Positions 25,978 through 34,145 of a stretch of 40,322 bases of DNA are shown piece after piece. Each line of letters opens with the position of its first letter. Position 1 is the first letter of the stretch. Under the pieces are notes generated by a model. The model ran no database searches. It saw only the letters and a list, made by a program, of their open reading frames with translations, and was not told the DNA's origin. Source of the stretch: Thermomicrobiales bacterium. Its GTDB lineage: Bacteria; Chloroflexota; Chloroflexia; Thermomicrobiales; UBA6265. The stretch is taken from positions 1 to 40,322 of the forward strand of contig JADYYO010000033.1 of assembly GCA_020853615.1 (NCBI GenBank). Direction: 5' to 3'. A program made the translations under genes and the position numbers.

Positions 25978-26319
25978 GTGCCAACCGGCGCCACTGCCAA
26001 ACCAAACGACGATCGCGGGCCGCGCCGGGCGCCGTTCCGGCCGTCGCGCCGCGAGGCCGCGACCATGGCGCCCTTCTCCTGGCAGGACGGGCGCCGGCTC
26101 TGGATTCTCGAGCGCGCCGGCCTGCGCTGGACCCTTGCCGAGCTCCGCTTCGAACCCGGCTGCTGCTGCTACCTCGAGGTTCGTCGCGCGAGCTACCGCT
26201 GGCCGCGCGAAGCCGCGGGCGCCTTCCTTGCCCGGACCGTCGCCAGCGGCGACGGCCGTCTCGCCGAGGCGGCAGGCGTCCTGGCCGAGTGGGTCAAGCG
26301 TGCCGAGATCGCCGGGTAG
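25978..26319 (+). CDS. Hypothetical protein, 113 aa
   Basis: GTG at 25978 is preceded by CCAGGAG about 6 nt upstream. The first 30 residues are polar and basic (PTGATAKPNDDRGPRRAPF), then a compact domain starts MAPFSWQDGRRLWILERAGL. It contains a beta strand, ELRFEPGCCCYLEVRRASYR, with three adjacent cysteines, and ends in two helices (AAGAFLARTVASG, AEAAGVLAEWVKRAEI). A second ATG at residue 30 is a possible alternative start. I recognise no family. It converges with the DUF1684 gene across a 41-bp gap. Confidence 0.6.
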   Translation: MPTGATAKPNDDRGPRRAPFRPSRREAATMAPFSWQDGRRLWILERAGLRWTLAELRFEPGCCCYLEVRRASYRWPREAAGAFLARTVASGDGRLAEAAGVLAEWVKRAEIAG

Positions 26320-26360
26320 AGCATCGCCTTCCCGAGCACTGGCCCCGCGTCACAAGCCCG

Positions 26361-26906
26361 TTACCCGTTCTCCTCATCACCATGCGGAAATGCCCGCTCC
26401 CCAGCGGGAATCGTCACCGCCAGATGGTTCTCCTCTGGCGGCTTCGGGCAGCTCCATCCCTCGCCGTAGGCGCAGAACGGGTTGTAGGCGTAGTTGAAGT
26501 CGACATCGAGCGTGCCGTCGGGGCGCGACTGCGGCTCCAGGTAGCGCCCGACTTCATAGGTCTCCGAGCCGGCCGAGGCATCGCGAAACGGGATGAACCA
26601 ACCGCCGTTCGCGTCGCGCAGGACGGTCAGCGTGACCGGCTCGCCGTCGACCTCGAAGGTAATTCGCCCGCCTCGCGCAAACGGGCGGAGTTGGCCATCG
26701 GTCGTCTCCAACGAGATCTCCTCCCCGACGTCCGGCCTCGACTCGTCGATCGGGAGATTGAACACCAGGTCCTCCCGCTCCGGAAAGTAGTCGAGCCCGT
26801 GGAATACCGCCTTCTGCTCCTCCTGGAGCGGAGAGTGCGGGTGCGAGGCGAAGAAGGCATCCCGGCGCCGCCGGTACCCGGCGAGCCGGCTCTCTTTCTC
26901 GGTCAT
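26361..26906 (-). CDS. DUF1684 domain protein
   Basis: A 181-residue protein with the DUF1684 pattern: an N-terminal helix RRRRDAFFASHPHSPL, GLDYFPEREDLVFNL, and the strongly conserved GGWFIPFRDASAGSETYEVGRYLE followed by LDVDFNYAYNPFCAYGEGWSCPKPPEENHL. DUF1684 proteins have no firmly assigned activity that I can state. The acidic, cysteine-containing motif DFNYAYNPFCAY could bind a metal or substrate. Its ATG overlaps the GMC oxidoreductase stop (ATGA), so it is coupled to the sugar-oxidation operon and is the last gene of it. Confidence 0.9.
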   Translation of the reverse strand: MTEKESRLAGYRRRRDAFFASHPHSPLQEEQKAVFHGLDYFPEREDLVFNLPIDESRPDVGEEISLETTDGQLRPFARGGRITFEVDGEPVTLTVLRDANGGWFIPFRDASAGSETYEVGRYLEPQSRPDGTLDVDFNYAYNPFCAYGEGWSCPKPPEENHLAVTIPAGERAFPHGDEENG

Positions 26907-28465
26907 GCGATATGCGCTCCTGCTTCGGGCGAAACCGCGCCGGCGAATCGATACCGGCGATGCAGATGATCGGCCACACGCAGAGCCTGGGCCGCGATGG
27001 TCAAGGCGGGATTGACGGCCGTCGACGACGGGAAGAACGAGGCATCGACGACGTAGAGGTTGTCGAGATCGTGCGCCCGGCAATAGGGGTCGAGCACCGA
27101 TTGCGCCGGGTCGTGGCCGAAACGGAGCGTGCCGCACTGGTGCGAGTTCGTCTCGATCCCCATCCGCTTGCTCAGCAACACCGGGTAGCCCGCCCGCCGC
27201 AACGTCCCCTTCGCCCGCGCCAGCAAGCGCTCGTGCGCGGCCAGGTTGTTCGGCCGCCAGTGGACGACGATGTTCCCCGCGTCGTCGAGCGTCACCCGAT
27301 TGGCCGGGTCGGGGAGATCCTCGCTCATCACCCACCAGTCGACGCTGTGGCGGGAGGCCGCGCCGAGCGCCCAGAGGGGGACGCGTGGGGCCGCCCCGCG
27401 CATCATCGCGCCGCGCAGCTTGCCGACCGGCTGCAGATTCCCCATCGGGAAGGGAAACTCGGGATCGGCCCCGGCGTGATACCAGTCGTTGATGGTGACC
27501 GACTTCTGATAGACCGTCGGGTTCTGCCGGCGCGGGTCGATCGCGACCAGCACGGAGTTGTTGTGCACCATGTAGTGCCGGCCAACCAGCCCCGAGCTGT
27601 TGCCGAGCCCCTCCGGGTGCCGCTCACTCGCCGAGCGGAGGAGAAGCACCGCCGAATTGACCGCTCCGCAAGCGGCGACTACCACATCCGCCGCGACGAA
27701 GAGCGATTCGCCGCCCCGCTCGACCTCGACCCCCGTGACGCGGTCGCCGCCGGGGTTCGTCGTGATCCGCCGCGCGTAGGCGTTGGTCCAGAGCTCGACC
27801 TGCGGCGACCGCAGCGCGGGGCGTACGGCGCGTGTATCCGCGTCCCCCTTCGCGTCCACCATGCACGGAAACGCATCGCAGGTGCTGCAGCGCATGCATG
27901 CCCCACCGAGACGGTAGTCGAGGCCGACCGGGAGCGGCGCCGGGTGCAGCCCCTGCGCGCGGAACCGCGCGGCCAGGTCGTCCATGTAGGCGTCGGCTGG
28001 CATCGGCGGGAAAGGGAATGGCCCCGACCGTGGCGGGTCGGTCGGATCGGCGCCCGCCTCGCCGTGGACGAGGTAGAGGCGCTCGGCCCGGTCGTAGTAG
28101 GGCGCGAGGTCGTTGTAGGCGATCGGCCAGGCGGGTGAGACGCCGCCCGCGTGCTGGATCTCGCCGAAGTCGGCGACGCGCAGCCGGGGCAGCGCCGCGC
28201 CATACACCTTGGTATTGCCGCCGACGAAATAGTGGACGCCCGGCGCGAACCAGCCGCCATCGGCGTTGCGCCACCGCTCCGGCGCCTTGTAGCGGTTCGC
28301 GATGAAGACCGCCTCGGGGCTCCAGTTCTGCGGCTCGCTCGGCAGGAACTCGCCCCGCTCCAGCAGGAGAACCCGCACCCCGGCATCGCGCAGCGCCCAG
28401 GCGAGCGTGCCGCCCCCCATGCCGCTGCCGATGATGACGACGTCGGCGTGGTGTCTGCTCCCCAT
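26903..28465 (-). CDS. GMC-family FAD-dependent oxidoreductase with cysteine cluster
   Basis: A 520-residue glucose-methanol-choline oxidoreductase, which oxidises alcohol or sugar hydroxyls using FAD. FAD-binding VVIIGSGMGGGTLA lies at residues 9-22, then GGNTKVYGAAL. A cluster CMRCSTCDAFPC at about 189-200 (four cysteines) may bind a metal or iron-sulfur site; that is inference. The active-site pair is H in NSHQCGTLRFG (about 442) and N in AVNPALT (about 483). No signal peptide is present. ATG 28465 has GGAGG 9 nt upstream and follows the permease gene by 17 nt. Its place after sugar transporter genes suggests it oxidises the imported sugar or glycoside. Confidence 0.9.
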   Translation of the reverse strand: MGSRHHADVVIIGSGMGGGTLAWALRDAGVRVLLLERGEFLPSEPQNWSPEAVFIANRYKAPERWRNADGGWFAPGVHYFVGGNTKVYGAALPRLRVADFGEIQHAGGVSPAWPIAYNDLAPYYDRAERLYLVHGEAGADPTDPPRSGPFPFPPMPADAYMDDLAARFRAQGLHPAPLPVGLDYRLGGACMRCSTCDAFPCMVDAKGDADTRAVRPALRSPQVELWTNAYARRITTNPGGDRVTGVEVERGGESLFVAADVVVAACGAVNSAVLLLRSASERHPEGLGNSSGLVGRHYMVHNNSVLVAIDPRRQNPTVYQKSVTINDWYHAGADPEFPFPMGNLQPVGKLRGAMMRGAAPRVPLWALGAASRHSVDWWVMSEDLPDPANRVTLDDAGNIVVHWRPNNLAAHERLLARAKGTLRRAGYPVLLSKRMGIETNSHQCGTLRFGHDPAQSVLDPYCRAHDLDNLYVVDASFFPSSTAVNPALTIAAQALRVADHLHRRYRFAGAVSPEAGAHIA

Positions 28466-28482
28466 CGCGACGCGCCTCCGAC

Positions 28483-29349
28483 TTACCCCTTCATCGAGCC
28501 GGCGAGGAGGCCGCGAATGAAGTAGCGGCCGAGCAGGACGTAGACGATCGCGGTCGGCAGCGCCGAGAGGACCGCCGCCGCCATCACCACCGTCCAGTCG
28601 ACGGAGTTGGTGCCGTTCAGGTTGTTCAGCGCCACCGTCACCGGTTGGTCGGCCGGATTGAAGACGACGGTGACGCCGAAGAGAAAGTCGTTCCAGATGT
28701 TCGTGAACTGGAAGATGCCGACGACAACGAAGGCGGGCAGGCTCAGCGGCAGGATGATCTGGAAGAAGGTCTGGATCAGCCCGGCGCCATCGATCCGCGC
28801 CGCTTCGACCAGCTCGGTCGGCACGTTCGTGAAGTAGTTGCGAAAGATCAGGCAGGTGATCGGGATGCCGTAGATGACATGGACCAGCACCAGCCCCTGC
28901 CACTTGCCGTAGAGCCCGATCTGATCGAGGAAGCGGATGAGCGGGATGAGGATCGCCTGGTAGGGGATGAACATCCCGAAGAGGATCAGGGTGAAAATCA
29001 CATCGGAGCCGCGGAACTTCCATTTCGAGAGGAGGTAGCCGTTCACCGCCCCGAGGAGCGACGAGAGGATCGTCGCCGGGATCACCATGCGCAGGCTCGC
29101 CCAGAGATTGGGGCTGAGCGTCTTCCACGCCAGGGGAAAGCCGCCGCCGTCGAGGTAGAGCGGAAACTTCCACATGTCGGAGAGGGTCATGTACGACTTG
29201 TCTTTCAAGCCGTTGATGACCATGACATAGACCGGCATCAGGTAGAACGCCGTCGCCGCGATCAGGAGCGCGAGGACGATGTAGCGCCCGACGCCGCCTT
29301 TCCGGCGCGGGGCGCATGCGGATGTCACGGGAAGAGGAGCGCTGGCCAT
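28483..29349 (-). CDS. Carbohydrate ABC transporter permease (MalG/CUT1 type)
   Basis: A 288-residue inner-membrane permease with about six transmembrane helices (YIVLALLIAATAFYLMPVYV, PATILSSLLGAVNGYLL, IFTLILFGMFIPYQAILI and so on). The cytoplasmic EAA loop reads VEAARIDGAGLIQTFFQIILP, the contact with the ATPase. An extracytoplasmic loop follows helix 1, as in MalG. It starts 2 nt after the stop of the other permease gene. The ATPase gene is not in the window, so a shared MsmX/UgpC-like ATPase elsewhere is expected. Confidence 0.94.
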   Translation of the reverse strand: MASAPLPVTSACAPRRKGGVGRYIVLALLIAATAFYLMPVYVMVINGLKDKSYMTLSDMWKFPLYLDGGGFPLAWKTLSPNLWASLRMVIPATILSSLLGAVNGYLLSKWKFRGSDVIFTLILFGMFIPYQAILIPLIRFLDQIGLYGKWQGLVLVHVIYGIPITCLIFRNYFTNVPTELVEAARIDGAGLIQTFFQIILPLSLPAFVVVGIFQFTNIWNDFLFGVTVVFNPADQPVTVALNNLNGTNSVDWTVVMAAAVLSALPTAIVYVLLGRYFIRGLLAGSMKG

Positions 29350-29351
29350 GA

Positions 29352-30395
29352 TCAGAGCGACTTCAACTGGCGCGCCAGGTACGGCACGATGACGAGCGCC
29401 ACGCTGGCGAGCATTACGATCGCCGCCGCGGCGCCCAGGTTGTAGCGCTGCGCGCGGAAGATCATCTCGTAGACGAAGATGCCGGGGACGTCGGTGGCGA
29501 ACCCCGGTCCCTTCCCCGACATGGCGAAGATGAGGTCGAAGATCTTCAGCGAGACGTGCGTCAGGATGATCAGCACGCTGACCGTGATCGGGTTGAGCAG
29601 CGGGATGATGACGTCCTTGTAGAGGCGGAAGTCACTCGCGCCATCGAGCGCCGCCGCCTCGCGCACCTCGTTCGAGATCGTGCCAAGCCCGGCCAGGAAC
29701 ATCGCCATCGCGAAACCGGAGAGCTGCCAGGCCGCGGCCATGGCGACCGGGATCATCGCCACCGGCACCCCGAGTTTGAGGCTCCAGTCCCCAACCGCGG
29801 GGAAAACCGTCGCCAGCGGGCCGTTGAGCTGCCAGATGACCGCCGGGTCGGTGATCCAGCCCGGCTTGAGCGGCCCGGTCCCGAACGCGGCGAGCAGCCG
29901 GTTGATCCCGGCGGCGTCGAAGAGAAGGTTGATCCCCGTCTCCGGATTGAAGATCCAGCTCCAGGCGACGCCGGTGGTGATGAAGGAGAGCGCGTACGGA
30001 AAGAGGAAGACGCTACGGAAGAACCCGCTCGCCGGCACATGCCGGTCGAGCAGGATGGCCAGGGCCAGGCCGCCGAGGACCGCCAGAATCAGGAACATGA
30101 TCGTAAAGACGACGGTGTTCCGCAGGTCGATCTGAAATCGGGTCTGCGAGAAGAGGTCGGCGTAGATCACGCCGACCGGCCGCCGCAGGGAGAGATCGGG
30201 CTTGGCGCTCTTCCAGTTGGAGAGCGAGACGTAGAACGTGTAGACGATGAAGCCGTAGACGAAGACGAAGATGGCGACCGCCGAGGGCGCCAGCAGGAGC
30301 GGTGAGAGGGCGCGCTCCAGCGTGAAGCGCTGGCGGCGCAGCCCGGCAACCGGGCGCGCGATCTCCTGGGGAATCGAGGGGGACGTTACCGCCAC
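29352..30395 (-). CDS. Carbohydrate ABC transporter permease (MalF/CUT1 type)
   Basis: A 347-residue permease starting with GTG. Helix 1 is SPLLLAPSAVAIFVFVYGFIVY, followed by the periplasmic segment typical of MalF-like subunits and five more helices. The EAA loop is VREAAALDGASDFRLYKDVIIP. It has an enlarged extracytoplasmic loop (about residues 165-205, ending in the hydrophobic LNGPLATVFPAVG). It pairs with the neighbouring MalG-type subunit. The gene lies 127 nt downstream of the binding protein gene, with a hairpin (30455-30479) in the gap, which usually lowers expression of permeases relative to the binding protein. Confidence 0.94.
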   Translation of the reverse strand: MAVTSPSIPQEIARPVAGLRRQRFTLERALSPLLLAPSAVAIFVFVYGFIVYTFYVSLSNWKSAKPDLSLRRPVGVIYADLFSQTRFQIDLRNTVVFTIMFLILAVLGGLALAILLDRHVPASGFFRSVFLFPYALSFITTGVAWSWIFNPETGINLLFDAAGINRLLAAFGTGPLKPGWITDPAVIWQLNGPLATVFPAVGDWSLKLGVPVAMIPVAMAAAWQLSGFAMAMFLAGLGTISNEVREAAALDGASDFRLYKDVIIPLLNPITVSVLIILTHVSLKIFDLIFAMSGKGPGFATDVPGIFVYEMIFRAQRYNLGAAAAIVMLASVALVIVPYLARQLKSL

Positions 30396-30454
30396 ATTCA
30401 GGTCCTGGCCGGAGGTTTCACGCTCGCGGCTGTGCCGTCAGGGGGATTTCTGGC

Positions 30455-30479
30455 GGGGATGCGGCGATCACCGCACCCC
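30455..30479 (-). terminator. Hairpin between binding-protein and permease genes
   Basis: GGGGATGCGG and CCGCACCCC pair with one bulge around a short loop (CGATCA). No T-run follows on the minus strand. It is best seen as an attenuating or mRNA-end-stabilising hairpin after the binding protein gene. Confidence 0.4.
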
Positions 30480-30522
30480 CGGCCATCACTCCGTACAGGC
30501 GTTCAGCCGCGAGACACGAGTC

Positions 30523-31839
30523 CTACGAGGTGGTTTCAGCGTCCATCGCCTGCGCATCGGAGAGCATGGCGATGTACGTATCGACGTCCTTATCGGTGAC
30601 GAACGCGAGCGAGGCGTCGTAGAACGCCTGCTTGAAGGCAGGCGACGAGGCCTGGCTGTGCGCGCACGACGGCACGAGCGCGTCCTTGGCAAAGCTGTCC
30701 ATCGACCACTGATGATAGGGTGAAAAGATTTCGCGGTTGACATCGGTCCGGGGCGGGATGGAGCCCTTGAGCGGGTTGAAGGCCTCCTGCGCCTCCTTCG
30801 AGCCGACCACGCGCAGCCACCGCTTCGCGTTCTCGGCGTTCGGTGCGCCCTTTGGCAGCGTGAAGCTGTCGACGACCAGCACGAACGAGCCGTTCGTTCC
30901 CGGGTGGCTCACCCAACCGACGTTGTCGACGGCATTCTTGCTGACGAACTCGCCGTAGGCCCAGTCGCCCATGCTGTTGAACCCGGCCTTCCCCTCGATG
31001 ATCAGGGCGGTGGCGCCGTCCCACGTCAGGGCCGAGTGATCCGGGTTCACGTAATCGAGCATCTTTGCGTAGGTCTCGGCGGCGGCGCGCACCTCCGGGC
31101 TATCCCACGGGGCTTCGCCCTTGAAGAGCGCGCGATAGGTGTCGGGCCCGACGGCGCCGAGGAGCGTGTTCTCGAAGGTCTGCGCCGCGGCGAAGGTGTC
31201 TTTGGTCGCCAGGGCGAGCGCCGGAATCCCCGCCTTCTGCAGGATGTCGGCCGCCGCGAAGAACTCGTCGACGGTCATCGTGTCGCCGACCTCGATGCCG
31301 TTGTCTTTCATCACCTGCTTGTTGAACCAGAAGCCGTTGCCACGGTGCACGCCGACCGGAATCGAATACTGGTTGCTCTCCCAGGTCGCCTGCTCAACGA
31401 GGCCAGCCGGGATCACGTCGGCCCACTTCTCGCTCTCGTAGATATCCGTAATCGGCTCGCAGTAGCCGGGGACGACATACTGATCGACCAGCTCGTGTCC
31501 GACGTGGGTCTGCCACGAGTCGGGCGGCTGGTTCCCCTGCAGGCGCGTCTGCAGCACCGCGACGGCATTGACGCCGGCGCCGCCGGCGACGGCCGCGTTG
31601 ATGATCTCTGTGCCCGGGTACTTCGCCAGATAGGCGTCGAAGAGCGCCTGCAGCGCCGGCGCCTCCCCCGGCGACGTCCACCAGGAGAAGACCTCGAGCG
31701 AGCCCGGCTCATCCTGCGCGGCGGCAAACCGACTGCCGAGCGAGCTCGCGGCGAGCGTGCCGAGACCGAGCGCCGCGCTCCCCTTCAAGACTCCGCGGCG
31801 CGATGCGCGCGTCGTCAGCGTCTTCGTCACGTCCTGCAT
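30523..31839 (-). CDS. Sugar ABC transporter substrate-binding protein, Tat-exported
   Basis: A 438-residue binding protein of the SBP_bac_1/CUT1 type. The N-terminus carries a twin-arginine motif (SRRGVLKGS) followed by a hydrophobic run and cleavage near AAAQDE. The domain shows LEVFSWWTSPGEAPALQALF, IINAAVAGGAGVN, SIPVGVHRGNGFWFN (conserved in the MalE-like family) and GAPNAENAKRWLRVV with a C-terminal Pro-rich hinge. It recognises a carbohydrate, probably an oligosaccharide or glycoside. ATG 31839 has AGGAGG 8 nt upstream. It is the first gene of the transporter operon, and its own promoter lies at 31976-32004. Confidence 0.93.
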   Translation of the reverse strand: MQDVTKTLTTRASRRGVLKGSAALGLGTLAASSLGSRFAAAQDEPGSLEVFSWWTSPGEAPALQALFDAYLAKYPGTEIINAAVAGGAGVNAVAVLQTRLQGNQPPDSWQTHVGHELVDQYVVPGYCEPITDIYESEKWADVIPAGLVEQATWESNQYSIPVGVHRGNGFWFNKQVMKDNGIEVGDTMTVDEFFAAADILQKAGIPALALATKDTFAAAQTFENTLLGAVGPDTYRALFKGEAPWDSPEVRAAAETYAKMLDYVNPDHSALTWDGATALIIEGKAGFNSMGDWAYGEFVSKNAVDNVGWVSHPGTNGSFVLVVDSFTLPKGAPNAENAKRWLRVVGSKEAQEAFNPLKGSIPPRTDVNREIFSPYHQWSMDSFAKDALVPSCAHSQASSPAFKQAFYDASLAFVTDKDVDTYIAMLSDAQAMDAETTS

Positions 31840-31943
31840 GGCTGGTTCCTCCTGCCTCATCGACACTCGCCACGCGCCGTCGCATGGCATTCACGCCGGG
31901 GCCGATCGAGGCCGTCCGGCGTCAAGGGGGCAGACCGCATGCC

Positions 31944-31959
31944 GCCAATCGCGGTTTGC
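31944..31959 (-). promoter_or_regulatory. Possible LacI-type operator downstream of the promoter
   Basis: GCCAATCG-CGGTTTGC is an imperfect 16-bp palindrome (six of eight positions match) with a central CG, as in LacI-family operators. It sits about 10-25 nt after the predicted transcription start, where a bound repressor would block elongation. No LacI gene is in the window. Confidence 0.3.
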
Positions 31960-31975
31960 GCGTTCTCTAGCCAAG

Positions 31976-32004
31976 TTTGTACATGCCCGGCTCGATTGCG
32001 TCAA
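31976..32004 (-). promoter_or_regulatory. Promoter of the sugar transporter operon
   Basis: TTGACG (32004-31999), a 17-bp spacer and TACAAA (31981-31976) on the minus strand, starting just 14 nt after the GH88 stop. An inverted repeat (GCCCGG at 31985-31990, CCGGGC at 32005-32010) brackets the -35. The predicted start is near 31969, giving a leader of about 130 nt. Confidence 0.65.
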
Positions 32005-32017
32005 CCGGGCCACGTCG

Positions 32018-33139
32018 TTATGACGAGGCCGGCGCGCCGAGCAGCTTATCCAGCGCCTCGACGAAGAAATACTCGCCCCACATCACGCTCTCATCGACGC
32101 CAAGGTCCTTGCGCTCGTGGTAGCTCCCGTGCTTGAGGATCCCCTCCCACCCCGGCGTCTCGATGGCGAGGAACTCCGGCGTCAGGAGCGTGTCGAGGAT
32201 GCGCCGCGCGTAGCCGCGATAGTGGTCGGCCCGGTCGGGATCGCGCGTCAACTCCGCGAGCTGGAAGAGCCCACTCGCCGCGATAGCCGCCGCCGAGCTC
32301 TCGTAGGGCCGCCGGGGAGAGGGCTCCTCCCAGTCGTTCGGCGGGACGCCGTGCGCGGGCGTCCGCTCGATGTAGAAGTCGGCGCAGCGCTCGGCGGTAT
32401 CGAGAAAGCGCGCGTCGCCCGAGAGGCGGTACGCCGTCCCGAAGCCGTAGAGGGCCCAGCATTGCCCCCGCGCCCACGACGAGTCGTCACGCCACCCCTG
32501 ATGGGTCGACTCGCGGAGAAACTCCCCCGTCTGCAGGTCGAAGATCCCCTCGTGCGCGGTGCTGCCATCGCCCCGCACCAGGTAGCGGCGGGTCGTCAGG
32601 CAATGCTCGCGCGCCTTGCGCAAAAGATCCTCGTCCCCGGTCTCGCTCGCGGCGTAGAAGATGATGCCGACGTTCATCATGATGTCGATGAAGCAGCTCT
32701 CCGGCGCGACAAACGAGCGGAGATACTTCCCCTCCTCGTTGAAGCGCAGCTCCATCGTACGACCCGCCTGGATCACCCGCTGGTTCAGCCTCTCGTCGCC
32801 CGCCAGGTCGAACCACCGCTTCCAGGTCGACCAGAAGACAAAGCCGAGGTCGTGCACGTTCGTGTCGAACTGGCGCTCCTCGATCAGCCGCGAGTAGTGC
32901 TCGGCGCGCTCCCGCCAGAACAGGTCCCCGCCACGACGCGCAAAGATCCACATCATGCCGCCGAGGAACCCCTCGCACCAGTTGGTCCACGCCTCACGGC
33001 CATGCTGCCACTTCCCCTCCTCAGTGTAGAGCGGGAAGTAATCAGGGTGCCTGGTAATCAGCGAACGCACCTGCGACTCGGCGAAGGCCAGCGCCTGCTC
33101 GGCGCGCCGCTCGAGCGGCGCGCATGCATCGAACGTCAT
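32018..33139 (-). CDS. Glycoside hydrolase family 88 (unsaturated glucuronyl hydrolase)
   Basis: A 373-residue (alpha/alpha)6-barrel enzyme. GH88 removes the 4,5-unsaturated uronic acid left on oligosaccharides after a polysaccharide lyase cut. The catalytic-region motifs VHDLGFVFW and SCFIDIMMNVG (family aspartates) are present, as are DDSSWARGQCWALYGFG and the C-terminal SYHERKDLGVDESVMWGEYFFVEAL. No signal peptide, so it acts on imported oligosaccharides. ATG 33139 is chosen because GAGGAGAG stands upstream; the longer frame from 33163 covers that site. It is upstream of and on the same strand as the sugar transporter operon, which has its own promoter. Confidence 0.9.
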   Translation of the reverse strand: MTFDACAPLERRAEQALAFAESQVRSLITRHPDYFPLYTEEGKWQHGREAWTNWCEGFLGGMMWIFARRGGDLFWRERAEHYSRLIEERQFDTNVHDLGFVFWSTWKRWFDLAGDERLNQRVIQAGRTMELRFNEEGKYLRSFVAPESCFIDIMMNVGIIFYAASETGDEDLLRKAREHCLTTRRYLVRGDGSTAHEGIFDLQTGEFLRESTHQGWRDDSSWARGQCWALYGFGTAYRLSGDARFLDTAERCADFYIERTPAHGVPPNDWEEPSPRRPYESSAAAIAASGLFQLAELTRDPDRADHYRGYARRILDTLLTPEFLAIETPGWEGILKHGSYHERKDLGVDESVMWGEYFFVEALDKLLGAPASS

Positions 33140-33190
33140 CAAGACTCTCTCCTCAGGGACCATCGGCCCTCCAGCGGCGCGTCAACGTCG

Positions 33191-33332
33191 TGTCATGCTG
33201 ACGCAGGAAGCATCTCGGCTCGAGCAAGACGGCATTCCGGGGAGCCGAGAGCCTTCGCTTCGCTGCCGTGAAACACTCCGGGTTTCATGCCGTGGCGCCG
33301 CCGCCTCACGGCATGACCACTCAGGATGACAC
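33191..33332 (-). repeat. Dispersed palindromic repeat, copy 3 (enlarged)
   Basis: TGTCATGCTGACGCAGGAAGC and CACTCAGGATGACACC bracket 142 bp, against about 85 bp in the other copies. The extra length is a second palindromic block: CATGCCGTG (33286-33294) pairs with CACGGCATG (33307-33315), and GTGAAAC/GTTTCAT flank it. The gap between GH88 and the enoyl-CoA hydratase gene (33140-33362) contains nothing else. Confidence 0.75.
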
Positions 33333-33362
33333 CATTTCTTTCACGTCGCTGTCGCTCGGGGA

Positions 33363-34145
33363 CTACCGGTTCCGGAACTCGGGGGAGCGCTTCTCGCGGA
33401 ACGCCGCGATCCCCTCCCGCCCATCCTCCGCGCTCGCCGCCAGGGCGCCGGAGACCGCCTCCAGCGCGACAGCGCCGCCGTCGAGCGCCGCCTTGGCGAG
33501 CTGCACGGCGATCGGCGCGTTGCCGGCAATCTCCCGCGCCAGCCCGGTCGCCCGCTCCATCAACATCTCCCCCGGCACGACCTCGTTCACCAGATCCCAG
33601 CGCTCGGCGGTGGTCGCGTCGATGCGCGCGCCGGTGAAAATCATCTGCCGGGCCCGGGCCATGCCCACGATCTCCGGCAAGCGGCGCGTCCCGGCCCACC
33701 CGGGCAGCGTGCCGATCTTCGTCTCTGGCAGGGCGAACCGCGCGGACTCGGCCGCGATCCGTAGATCAGCGGCCAGCGCCAGCTCGAGCCCGCCACCGAA
33801 GGCATACCCGTTGATCGCGGCGATCGTCGGCTGGCGCAGCTCCGCGAGCCGCTGAAAGATGCGGTGTCCCTCGCGCACCCAGCCCCGCCACATGTCGAGC
33901 GGATCGAGCGCGGCCCAGGCGTTGATATCAGCCCCGACGCAGAAGGCGCGGTCGCCGACGCCGATCAGAATGACCGCGCGCACCTCGGGATCGCGGTCGA
34001 TCGCGGCCAGCCGCGCGTCCAGATCGGCGAGCATGCCAGGGCCGAGGGCGTTCAGCTTCGCCGGCCGGTCGAGGGTGACGACGGCGATCTGCTCCGCGAT
34101 CTCGAGCGTCACCCGCCCCTCTGTCGTGTCCCGCTCCTCGCTCAC
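33363..34145 (-). CDS. Enoyl-CoA hydratase/isomerase family protein
   Basis: A 260-residue crotonase-fold protein. The CoA/oxyanion segment is VGDRAFCVGADINAW, and the second oxyanion helix is NGYAFGGGLELALAADLRIAAE. The catalytic glutamates of hydratases correspond to E in GGGLELAL and E in ALPETKIGTLPG, both present, so hydration of 2-enoyl-CoA is plausible; isomerase or carboxymethyl variants cannot be excluded. Its ATG overlaps the stop of the GMC fusion gene (ATGA). The context with a CoA-transferase suggests degradation of a CoA-activated acid. Confidence 0.9.
   Translation of the reverse strand: MSEERDTTEGRVTLEIAEQIAVVTLDRPAKLNALGPGMLADLDARLAAIDRDPEVRAVILIGVGDRAFCVGADINAWAALDPLDMWRGWVREGHRIFQRLAELRQPTIAAINGYAFGGGLELALAADLRIAAESARFALPETKIGTLPGWAGTRRLPEIVGMARARQMIFTGARIDATTAERWDLVNEVVPGEMLMERATGLAREIAGNAPIAVQLAKAALDGGAVALEAVSGALAASAEDGREGIAAFREKRSPEFRNR

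Noticed and set aside
25824-26969. 381-codon plus-strand frame
   Set aside because: Mostly the reverse shadow of the DUF1684 gene with Arg-rich composition; the real plus-strand gene nearby is 25978-26319.
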